From Spiroplasma endosymbiont of Dioctria linearis (lineage in GTDB: Bacteria; Bacillota_I; Bacilli_A; Mycoplasmatales; Mycoplasmataceae): a stretch of DNA of 64,000 bases. Position numbers and translations under genes: made by a program. The notes beneath the pieces were generated by a model. That model worked only from the letters and a program-made list of their open reading frames with translations. It ran no database searches and was not told the DNA's origin. Positions within the stretch are counted from its first letter, which is position 1, and every line of letters starts with the position of its first letter. This document shows, one piece after another, positions 42,266 through 50,926 of the stretch. The stretch lies in NCBI RefSeq assembly GCF_964030865.1, contig NZ_OZ034984.1, forward strand, positions 1 to 64,000. Reading direction: 5' to 3'.

Positions 42266-43231
42266 ATGGAAATATGATTAGCTGTTTGAGAACTTCTAAG
42301 CATAATTGTTTATGTTATGTTTGGAACTTTTATTTTTATCTTTATTTTAACTTTAATTGCAAGAATAGTTAAATTTAATAAAATTAAATTTAGATCATCT
42401 CCAATTATAAAAAGTGAACTTGTAAAGAAAAAAATGTTTAAAACTACTTCAGGTTATGAACTTAGATGATTTGGAGAAATTGATCCAAAGAGTGAATTTA
42501 TTATTATCGGTGTTCATGATATTTATAGAAATAGAAAAGATTTTGATAAATTAGAATCTTGATTAAGAAAAAATCAAAAAAATAAGTACTCTTTAGTATC
42601 TTATGACCAAAGAAACTGTGGAGAAAATGAAGTGAATAAGCATTTTAATTTTGGTGCATCAATTTCTGACTTAGCAGAAATTATTGAAGTTATTAGTGAG
42701 GCAAATCCTAATGCTAAAATAGTACTTTTAGGAGAAGGATTTGGAGGTAGTATTTGTTCATTTTTTTCAAAAGATAAGAGAGTATATAAAATTATTTCCT
42801 CTTCATTAAGATTAAATAATCCTTATAAAAAGGGATTTAACTTTTATTTAAGACTATGATGGGGAACACTTTTTAGAGCCAATACTAAACTTATGGAGCC
42901 AATTAATGGATTAGATTTTACTGATGAAAAAGAATATGCAAAAAAAATAGAAGATGAAAATATAACAAAAAACTTGTTAACTGTAACTGAATATTATTTA
43001 TGAAAAAAAATTAATAAAAAGTCAATTAAAAATATTAATAGTTCAGAAATAAGTATTAGTATATTTCTTTCAAATAATGATTTTTATTGTGATTCGAAAA
43101 AAATAGCGAAGTATTTATCAAAGTTAGATAAGGATAAATATTTTTTAGAAAAGATTAAAGAAAAAAAACATTATTTATTAAATACTAAAAAATCAGAAGA
43201 TGTATTTGAATTAATTGTTAAAAATATATAA
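42266..43231 (+). CDS. Membrane-anchored alpha/beta-hydrolase-like protein, nucleophile apparently lost
   Basis: A 321-aa protein with one N-terminal membrane helix (residues 8-34) and a cytoplasmic or outside domain with alpha/beta-hydrolase style: KSEFIIIGVHDIYRNR, YSLVSYDQRNCGEN, then IVLLGEGFGGSICSFF. The last element is where the nucleophile elbow G-x-S-x-G should be, but it reads G-E-G-F-G, with Gly in the serine position. A weak C-terminal histidine lies in KEKKHYLL. It is therefore probably a non-catalytic or diverged member, as judged by eye. Several TGA Trp codons. ATG follows AAAAAAGGTGA. Confidence 0.78.
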
Positions 43232-43235
43232 AAAT

Positions 43236-43265
43236 TTGTTATTATTATTTTATAAAACTTAAAAT
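43236..43265 (+). promoter_or_regulatory. Promoter of the metK leader
   Basis: TTGTTA at 43236-43241 and TAAAAT at 43260-43265 with an 18-bp spacer, immediately upstream of the riboswitch so that the transcript would begin near its first stem. Confidence 0.5.
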
Positions 43266-43269
43266 TATT

Positions 43270-43362
43270 CTTATTTAGAACTACTGAGAGAAAATAACTC
43301 AATGAGGTAGTAGCAACCTATTAAATTAGGTGCTGAAATTAAGGGGAAACCAACGATGAGAT
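43270..43362 (+). promoter_or_regulatory. SAM-I (S-box) riboswitch upstream of metK
   Basis: Order of S-box elements is clear: CTTATTTAGAA (P1 5' strand and J), a P2 stem region with GAG...CTC, AATGAGG, then the near-invariant GCAACC, a short loop and GGTGCTGAAATT (P3), a P4 stem GGGGAAACC and finally CGATGAGAT (P1 3' strand, CTTAT pairing with ATGAG). A terminator hairpin follows before metK. Binding of S-adenosylmethionine would stabilise P1 and let the terminator form. The aptamer is shorter in P2 than the Bacillus form. Confidence 0.85.
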
Positions 43363-43368
43363 CTATTT

Positions 43369-43400
43369 AACTTCTCTTTTGTTGGAGAAGTTTTTTATTT
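43369..43400 (+). terminator. Riboswitch-controlled terminator
   Basis: Stem AACTTCTC / GAGAAGTT followed by TTTTATTTTTTTT. The upstream CCAAC can pair with the loop's GTTGG in a rival antiterminator, as expected for a transcription-attenuating S-box. Confidence 0.8.
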
Positions 43401-43426
43401 TTTTTGAAGGAGAAGAGAAATAAATT

Positions 43427-44560
43427 ATGAGAAAATTATTTACTAGTGAATCGGTTTCAGAAGGACATCCTGATAAAATTTGTGATCAAATAAGTGATGC
43501 AATATTGGATGAATGCTTAAAACAAGATTCTAATTCAAAAGTAGCATGTGAAACTTTTGTTACAGAAAATTATTTATTAATTGGTGGAGAAATAACTACA
43601 AAAGCAATTGTTGACTATGCTGGGATTGCTAAGTGAGTTTTAAAAAGAGTTGGTTATAATGATGCTTCTACAGGTATTGACCCAGAAAAATGTGAGATAG
43701 TAGTTAAAATTAATACACAATCTCCTGATATTGCAATGGGTGTTGATAAAAAAGATATAGGAGCAGGAGATCAAGGAATTATGTTTGGTTATGCAAATAG
43801 TGAAACGCAAACCTATATGCCATATTCAATACAAATAGCTCATGATTTAGTTCATATGGCATCGAAATTAAGAAAAAATGGAGCTTTTAAATGAGCTCAA
43901 CCAGATATGAAATCACAAGTAACAGTTGATTATACTAATGAAAAAAACCCAAGAATTGATACAATTTTAATGTCAATACAACATGACGATGATTATAATC
44001 AAAAAACTTTTGAAAAGTTTATAAAAAATAATATTATGGATATCATTGCAAAACGATATGGATTAAATACAGACTTTAAAATTCTAATTAACCCAACAGG
44101 AAGATTTGTTATTGGTGGGCCAAAGGGTGATACAGGACTTACGGGAAGAAAAATTATTGTAGATACTTATGGAGGATATTCTCGTCATGGAGGAGGAGCT
44201 TTCTCTGGAAAAGATCCAAGTAAAGTTGATAGAAGTGCTGCTTATATGTGCCGTTATGCTGCAAAGAATATTGTTGCTGCAAAATTAGCTGATAAAGTTG
44301 AAATTCAAGTAAGTTATGCAATTGGTAAGCCAGACCCAGTTTCTATTTTTATAGAAACTTTTGGAACAAATAAAGTATCTATGGATGTTATTTATAGAGC
44401 TCTAAATGATAATTTTAATTTTAATGTTAGTTCAATTATCAATACTTTAGATTTAAAATCACCAGTATATTTTAGAACAAGTAAATATGGTCATTTTGGG
44501 AAAAAAGAATTTAGTTGAGAGAAGTTAGATAAAGTAAGAGTTTTGGAGGAGTATTTGTAA
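43427..44560 (+). CDS. metK: S-adenosylmethionine synthetase
   Basis: Makes SAM from methionine and ATP. Motifs: [32 protein letters not shown] (the GAGDQG loop), [39 protein letters not shown] and GKPDPVS. Length is 377 aa. Ile-Arg-rich start MRKLFTSES follows AAGGAGAAG. TGA Trp codons at 43634, 43889 and 44516. Feedback control by the upstream SAM riboswitch is strongly indicated. Next gene starts one base after the stop. Confidence 0.97.
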
Positions 44561-44561
44561 G

Positions 44562-45224
44562 ATGCTATTAGAAGTTATTGGAAAAGATTTTAAAGATATT
44601 AGATTAATAAATAATTCTAACGCAAATAGAATTGAATTTTGTAATGATTTAAAAGTTGGGGGTTTAACACCTGCTTTAGAAGATATTAAATATGCTTGTG
44701 ACTTATCAAAATTACCAATAAATATTATTGTTAGAAATACAGCAAGAGATTTTTTTTATACTGAAAAAGAAAAAGAAGATATGATAGAGCAAATTAAATT
44801 TATTAGAACAACAAAGGCAAATGGAATAGTTATTGGTGCTCTTAATAAGGACTTAACAATAGATGTTCAATTTATGAAACAAGTCATTAAACATAAGGGA
44901 AATTTGGAAATAACATTTCATAAAGCATTTGATGAGTTAAAGGAATTTATTAAATCTTATCGATTGCTAAATGAACTTGGAATAGATAATGTTTTAACAA
45001 GTGGTGGTAAGGATATAAAAAAAGGTAGAAAAGTTTTAAAAAAACTTGTTGCTCTTAACTTAAATACAAAAGTATTAGTTGGTGGAGGAATCGATCAAAA
45101 AAACTTTTCTAGTTTTAAAAAAATATCTAAAAATATTCATGTTGGTTCTTGTGTAAGAAATAATAAAAGTTGAGATGAAAGCGTTAATGATAAAAGAATT
45201 AATGAGTTATTGGAGATAAAATAA
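44562..45224 (+). CDS. cutC: CutC-family protein
   Basis: TIM-barrel protein of the CutC family, described as a copper homeostasis factor in E. coli though a direct copper role is debated. Features: NANRIEFCNDLKVGGLTPALED (the family hallmark ELCsxLxxGGLTPS), NIIVRNTARDFFYTE, ITFHKAFDEL and VLTSGGKDI. Length is 220 aa, with Trp by TGA at 45171. It lies tightly between metK and trmFO in the SAM-regulated operon, and its stop overlaps the trmFO start (TAATG). Confidence 0.9.
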
Positions 45225-46513
45225 TGAAAGTAAATATAATTGGTGCTGGTTTAGCAGGTTGTGAAGCAGCGTGACAATTAGCAGAAAAGGGTATTGAAGT
45301 CTATTTATATGAAAAGAAAAAAATTCAGAAAAATGAAATTCAAACATTGAATACATTTGGAGAATTAGTTTGTTCAAATACTTTTAGAAGTTTATCAACT
45401 CAAAATGCTGTTGGTATTTTAAAAAAAGAACTTGAATTGTTAAATTCCTTTATATTGGATTGTGCCTTTAAAACTCAGATTCCTTCTGATGATGCTCTTG
45501 CAGTAGATAGAAAAGCATTTTCAGATTTAGTTGATCATAGAATAAGAAGTCATAAAAATATAAAGGTATTTGAAGAAGAATTTTTAGATTTAAATACACA
45601 AGAAATTGTGTTAATTGCAAGTGGTCCTTTGTGTTCACAAGAGTTTAAAATGCAATTAGAAAAATTACTTGGAAAACAAAAGTTATTTTATCTAGATGCA
45701 TCTGCTCCAATAATTGAGAAACAATCAATAGACTTCTCAAAAGTCTATTATAAATCAAGATATAAAAATGATAATAGTTATATTTGTATACCATTAAATG
45801 AAGAGGAATTTAGTACTTTTCATAATAAAATAGTAAATGCAAATACTGTTGATTTAAAAGATTTTGAACAAGAAATTTTTTTCAGAGGTTGTCAACCAAT
45901 AGAACAATTAGCTAAAACCTCTAAAAAGATACTATTAAAATCAGTTATGTCACCAAATGGATTAGAAAATGTTGATGGAATTGTGCCTTATTCAGCTGTA
46001 CAATTAAGAAGAGATGACGCAATGGATAATTTCTATAATATGGTTGGTTTTCAAACAAATCTTATTTGAAAAGAACAAAAGAAAATTTTTTCATCTCTTC
46101 CAGGACTTGAAAAAGCAGTCTTTAGAAGGTTTGGAGTCATGCATAAAAACAACTTTATAAACTCTCCAAAAATTCTTAATAACAAACTACAAATGATGCG
46201 AAAAAAGAATATATTTTTTGCAGGTCAAATTACAGGTGTAGAGGGATATATAGAATCATTTGCATCGGGTTTAGTAGCAAGTAGAGGAATTCTTAGTTAT
46301 ATTAATAAAAGTGAATTTATAGCATTTCCAGAAGATACAATTTTAGGTAGTTTAATAAGTTATATTACAAATCCAAAGCATAAGAAATTAAAACCAATGA
46401 AGTCAAATATGGGTTTAGTAAAGATTGATCCTATAATGAATTTTAATTCTAAAGAAGAAAAAAATTCTTATATATATAAAAATGCTTTAAATAAAATAAA
46501 GTCTTTTATTTAG
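45224..46513 (+). CDS. trmFO: tRNA (uracil-5-)-methyltransferase TrmFO
   Basis: FAD- and methylenetetrahydrofolate-dependent enzyme making 5-methyluridine at position 54 of tRNA (or a target in rRNA in some Mollicutes). It begins with the dinucleotide-binding VNIIGAGLAGCEAAWQLAEKG, then LVCSNTFRS, DALAVDRKAF, FRGCQPIEQLA, AVQLRRDDAM and AGQITGVEGYIESFASGL. Length is 429 aa. TGA at about 45272 and 46067 are Trp. As a folate-dependent enzyme it does not itself use SAM, yet it sits in the SAM-controlled operon. Confidence 0.95.
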
Positions 46514-46548
46514 TTTAAATTATAAAATTAAAAAAATGGAGGTTTTCT

Positions 46549-47256
46549 TTGTATAGAGATAAAAGAGTATGAGCTGAAATTGGCTCAAAATTAGTATCAA
46601 GTCTTTCATATTACAATGATTTTGAAATATCAGAGGAAGAAATATTTGAGTTAATTGCAAATGGAGAATATCTATTTGACGACTCAGAAGAAATCTATGG
46701 AAGAAACTTAATTAATCTATTAAAAATTTGAGAGATTATTAGAACTAAAATCATTGAAACAAGAGAGAATTTTATAAATAATGCAAAACATAAATGAGCG
46801 TTTACTTGTGAAGATTATAAAGAAATTTATGTATTACTTGATGAAAATGGAAACTCTAAAGATATTTTTCAAAGTGAGGAATTTATTAAAAAAAGAAGTG
46901 ATGAAATGACCACTTTCTTTGAAAACGGTGTAATTGAAGAAAATGGTTTAGAAGCTATTTTAGAAGATATTTTAATCATATATATTTATTTTGCAGTTCA
47001 AAGTACATTAAATATAAAGACTTCAATTTTTCTGTATTTGATAATAAATGCAATGCTTTTATATAAAGGTTTTGGACCTTTATTAGCAACATATAGAGGT
47101 GAAGTAAGTAACATTTTTGATTTAGTATCTAGATTAGTAGTTCAATGCCAAAATTTACCAATTAAAAGTTATATAACAGCTCCTCTTTTTAGTGTATGTA
47201 TTTCAAGAATTATTGATTTATCTGAGAATAATAAAATATTCTTTGAGTCTATATAA
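46549..47256 (+). CDS. Protein of unknown function, 235 aa (TTG start)
   Basis: The first half of the frame carries no ATG, but a TTG at 46549 follows a good GGAGG site (46538-46542) with six bases between. TGA codons at about 46570, 46729 and 46795 are Trp. The protein begins MYRDKRVWAEIGSKLVSSLSYY and has a helical, acidic N-terminal part. The second half has two hydrophobic stretches (ILEDILIIYIYFAV and IFLYLIINAMLLY) that may be membrane-associated or buried helices. No family recognised. It lies between trmFO and the E2-like gene, each with its own Shine-Dalgarno. Confidence 0.72.
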
Positions 47257-47269
47257 AAAACTACAATAG

Positions 47270-47298
47270 TTGGTTAAAGTAGTGTAAAATAATAATAT
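47270..47298 (+). promoter_or_regulatory. Promoter of the E2-like gene
   Basis: TTGGTT at 47270-47275 and TAATAT at 47293-47298 with a 17-bp spacer, about 36 bp before the ATG. Confidence 0.55.
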
Positions 47299-47333
47299 AG
47301 TGTTTATTAGCACTTTAACTAAAGGGGTTCTTT

Positions 47334-48968
47334 ATGGAAAAAATAAAATTTAAGAATGTCAAAAAATATAAGGGTATTGTAGAACAAGTATTAGTTAAAG
47401 AAGGCCAACCAGTAAAAAAGGATCAAATATTAGCAATAATATCAACGCAACTTGAAAAATTTGATATACGTTCTACAACAGATGGAGTAATTAGAAACAT
47501 TTATGTAATTGAATCATTAATTGTTTCACATGGAGACACTCTATTTGATATATTCTCTTATAAAGAAATGAAAAATTTATTGAAAAAACCATCTAATATG
47601 AATGACACATTAAAAGATGGTTTAAGCGAGTTTGGATACTTAGAAAAATTAATAAATGAATCAGATGAGCCTGATGAAGAAGAATTTGAAAAAGTAAAAC
47701 AAAAAAGAGTAAAAAAAGCAGAAGTTTTAGTTGACACGGATTTAGATATTCTTGATAGTTTTGAAACTGAAAAGTATTTAAAAGATGAAATTATAGAAAG
47801 TGAAATCCAAATAGAAGAAGAGTTCACTGAGGATCCAATTGCTGAGGCAAAAAGGGAGTCTACTACTGTTCAAACAATTAAAACTGAAACCTCAACTTTT
47901 GAGATAAAAGAAAATCCAGCAATTGTAACAGAAACTATTACTAAAAAAATAGTTTATGAAAATTCTGATAATTTTAAAGATAGTAATTTATTTTCAGATG
48001 AAATTTCAACTGTTTCTCAATCTGAAATTTTAGAAGAATTATCAAAAAATAATACTGAAGATAACTTAGAAGTAGTTGAAGTAAAACAAAAACCAGAAAT
48101 TTTTAAGAAGCAAGAAACTATTGTTCAAGAATCTAACTCTGTATTTTTAAAGGAATTAGATTATGAAAGATTAGAGAAAGTTTTAAAAAATAGTGAAAAA
48201 TTAAATAATAAGTTTAAAGAAATTGAAAAAAAAGTTTCATCATTTATGGAAGAAACTAAAGAAATTAATAAAGATACTGAAAAAAGTATTAATTCAATAG
48301 CAAAAAAAATAGATGAAAAATCAAAAAGTATTAATTCTAAGTTAGAAGAAGTTGAATTAAAAGCAACAGAAAATAGTAAGCTTGTATCAAATTCAATTGA
48401 AAAGAAAGTTATTGTAGATAAAACAAATATAGGTAGTTTTTCCTTTAAGTTGGATATAACTGCTTTAATAAGTCTACAAACTTTAATGATTGAACCTTCA
48501 AAAGAGGAAAATGTTGATCTTGAACTTAATGCATTTTATGTAAAAGCATTAAAAAGAGCTTTAACTAAATTTGAAGAATTGGATTCAAGTCACTCACTTA
48601 TTAGATTAGTAAAAACTGATGGATATTCAGTAAATGATACAGTTGTAAAAGTAAGTGATGATTTAAGTATTTTGGACATTTCAAAGGAAATACATAAAAA
48701 TCAATTAGTAAAAGATAAAGAAGTTAAAGTAGCAATTTATGATATTTCAAATTTTGGATTAGATAATGCAAATTTTGGATTAACTAAAAATTCAATCTTA
48801 TCAATTTACATTTCATCAATATCAAGTTCATTTAAAGACGATGGAAATTTAACAAATTATGTAAAAATAAATTTTGCATTCAATCAAAATAGTTTAGAGC
48901 CTGAGGATGCAATAATGTTTGGAAAAGAATTTATAAGTATTTTAAAAAACCCGGGTTTTTTAATTTAA
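47334..48968 (+). CDS. Degenerate dihydrolipoamide acyltransferase (E2)-like protein, 544 aa
   Basis: N-terminus resembles a lipoyl/biotinyl domain (residues 1-80: GIVEQVLVKEGQPVKKDQIL ... STTDGVIRNIYV), but aligned to the standard TDKA motif the lipoyl lysine position reads Leu (STQLEKF). A long acidic, lysine-glutamate coiled-coil middle (about 100-370) follows. The C-terminal part (about 375-544) resembles the E2 catalytic domain (FKLDITALISLQ, FYVKALKRALTKFEE, YDISNFGLDNANFG), yet the HxxxDG active-site motif is replaced by FNQNSLEPEDA. So it looks like an E2 that kept the architecture and lost the chemistry. No other pyruvate dehydrogenase genes are nearby. A structural or scaffold role is possible; this is inference. 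Confidence 0.75.
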   Translation: MEKIKFKNVKKYKGIVEQVLVKEGQPVKKDQILAIISTQLEKFDIRSTTDGVIRNIYVIESLIVSHGDTLFDIFSYKEMKNLLKKPSNMNDTLKDGLSEFGYLEKLINESDEPDEEEFEKVKQKRVKKAEVLVDTDLDILDSFETEKYLKDEIIESEIQIEEEFTEDPIAEAKRESTTVQTIKTETSTFEIKENPAIVTETITKKIVYENSDNFKDSNLFSDEISTVSQSEILEELSKNNTEDNLEVVEVKQKPEIFKKQETIVQESNSVFLKELDYERLEKVLKNSEKLNNKFKEIEKKVSSFMEETKEINKDTEKSINSIAKKIDEKSKSINSKLEEVELKATENSKLVSNSIEKKVIVDKTNIGSFSFKLDITALISLQTLMIEPSKEENVDLELNAFYVKALKRALTKFEELDSSHSLIRLVKTDGYSVNDTVVKVSDDLSILDISKEIHKNQLVKDKEVKVAIYDISNFGLDNANFGLTKNSILSIYISSISSSFKDDGNLTNYVKINFAFNQNSLEPEDAIMFGKEFISILKNPGFLI

Positions 48969-49095
48969 TAATAAATAAGCACTAAAAAACTAACTAGAAA
49001 ATATATTACACAATTAATAAAGGTGTAGAATTTATTTTTCCCAGTTTAAATAGTGTTTTTTTGTTAAAATTAGTTTATCTTTGAGGAGTATAAAA

Positions 49096-50055
49096 ATGAT
49101 TAGTAAAATTAATGCAGAAAGTAAAATAGTAACTTTAATAGCTAGAATAGAAAAAGCAATTTTATCAACAGGAAATAATGGATCAAATTATTTAATTTTA
49201 AATTTAATTGATAAGTCTGGAAGAATTGAAGCAAGACTTTGAAATTCTATTGAAAAAGATGTTGAAGAATTAAAAAGTGGTTTAATTGTAAAAATAGAAG
49301 CTGTAACCAATGTTTATAGACAACAATTACAATTAAAAGTTAATTCTTATGAAATTATTGATGAAAAAGATTATAAAAAACATAATATAAATGAGGAAAT
49401 GTTTAGTATTAGTGCTCCAATAAATGTTGAATCGCATTATGAAAAATTAATAGATTTTATAACAACTATTGATAATGAAACTTACAAAAAGATAACTTTA
49501 GCAATTTTAAAGCAGTATGAAGTTCAATTTAAAACTTTTCCAGCTGCTGTAAGTATTCATCATAATGTGGTAGGGGGTTTGTTTTGACATAGTTACTCAT
49601 TATTAATGGGAGCAAAAGCAATAAGAGAAGTATATAAATATGCAGATATTGATTGAGAATTAGTATATTGTGGAACAATTCTTCATGATATAGGAAAAGT
49701 ACTTGAAATGGCAGGAAAAAATGCATCAGAATATACTGATGTTGGTAAATTATTGGGTCATATATCAATAGGTAATACTTTTGTTTCAAATAAGGCTATA
49801 GAATTAGGTCTAAAAGATAATGAGGATGTTTTAAAATTACAACACGTAATTTTAGCAAGTCATGGTAAAAATGAATATGGCTCTCCTGTAGAACCATTAT
49901 TAATTGAAGCAGTTATTATTTCTTCACTAGATTCATTAGATGCAAGAATTTATAAAATTAATGATGAATTATCAAAAGTGGAGAAAGATGCTTGATCATC
50001 AAGAATTCTTTCTGAGGATGGAAGAAGTTATTTAAATCATAATAAGAAAAAATAA
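49096..50055 (+). CDS. yhaM: 3'-5' exoribonuclease YhaM
   Basis: Member of the YhaM family: an N-terminal OB-fold (residues 1-95, ARIEKAILSTGNNGSNYLILNLIDKSGRIEARLW) followed by an HD domain with HHNVVGGLFWHSYS, the doublet LHDIGKVLE and ASHGKNEYGSPVEPLLIEA. Length is 319 aa, as in Bacillus. Four TGA Trp codons. The ATG follows TTGAGGAG. With RNase J and RNase III also in this window it belongs to the RNA decay set. Confidence 0.93.
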
Positions 50056-50119
50056 ATAAGTTTTAGTAGATAGTTAATGTTTTTTAGTATTTTACAATTA
50101 AGAGGTAAAAAGGATATTT

Positions 50120-50851
50120 ATGACATCTATATATGAGAAATTAGAAAACCTAACAAGAGAATATAAAAATACAACTGATAAGATTATTGCATTAAATATT
50201 ATAAATACGATGCGTCAAAAAAAAATTTTAACTCAGAAACAACTTGCAGATATTTGTTTTGTTTCTGAATCAAAAATTACAAAATTTATACAAAGTCTGG
50301 GTGAACCAAATTTTAAGACTTTTGCTTCTTCTTTAAAAAAAGAACATCTTTTATACGCTTCAATTAACAAAACCAATTTTAAAAGGGATATACTTGCTTT
50401 AATTAATATATGGTGTAGTAAGAACTCCGTTTTTATTAAAAATTTGGCAACAGCAATAAAAAATAATATTAATATTAACATTTACGCATCAGCACAAACT
50501 TCTTTAATTGCTCAGGGAATAAGAGATTTTTTGATTGGTTATAATAAACGACCACTTATTCTTTCTAAAAATTTTGACATTTTTAATGAACCTTTAGTTA
50601 ATAATGAAGATATTAATATTGTTCTTTTTTATGGAAGAGATAACTTTACTCTTAACTCATATTTAAAATTAATTAGTGTTAAAACAATAAAAGCTAATAA
50701 TTTTGTAATTGCTTCTGAAAAACAGTATGATAAAGTCTTTTTGGAATCTGATAATAAATTAAAATTAGATTACTTAAAAAATAATGCCTCAAATGTGTAT
50801 CGTAATTTGGCTTTGAATATTTTAATTTTAGAATTAGCAAAACAAATTTAA
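50120..50851 (+). CDS. RpiR/MurR-family transcriptional regulator
   Basis: A 243-aa regulator with an N-terminal helix-turn-helix (residues 30-75: MRQKKILTQKQLADICFVSESKITKFIQSLG) and a C-terminal SIS-like sugar-phosphate domain (INIYASAQTSLIAQGIRDFL, VNNEDINIVLFYGRDN). The SIS part is divergent. It sits directly upstream of the beta-glucoside PTS genes on the same strand, with a terminator between, and is probably the local regulator of the locus. ATG follows AAGAGGTAAAAAGG. Confidence 0.85.
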   Translation: MTSIYEKLENLTREYKNTTDKIIALNIINTMRQKKILTQKQLADICFVSESKITKFIQSLGEPNFKTFASSLKKEHLLYASINKTNFKRDILALINIWCSKNSVFIKNLATAIKNNININIYASAQTSLIAQGIRDFLIGYNKRPLILSKNFDIFNEPLVNNEDINIVLFYGRDNFTLNSYLKLISVKTIKANNFVIASEKQYDKVFLESDNKLKLDYLKNNASNVYRNLALNILILELAKQI

Positions 50852-50858
50852 TAGTACT

Positions 50859-50886
50859 AACTTTCCACTTTGGAAAGTTTTTATTT
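50859..50886 (+). terminator. Terminator after the RpiR-type gene
   Basis: Stem AACTTTCCA / TGGAAAGTT (9 bp) with a three-base loop and a T run, between the regulator and the PTS gene. No LicT/BglG-type antiterminator target was recognised around it. Confidence 0.85.
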
Positions 50887-50926
50887 TATATTTATTCCTA
50901 GACTATCATTTATTAGAGGGGTAAAT

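Noticed and set aside
49529..49789. A minus-strand frame in yhaM with many Leu and Ile
   Set aside because: Opposite the conserved HD domain of YhaM; shadow frame.
50852..50926. A LicT/BglG-type ribonucleic antiterminator site before the PTS gene
   Set aside because: Only a plain hairpin terminator is seen; no pairing partner overlapping it and no antiterminator protein gene; the nearby regulator is RpiR-like.
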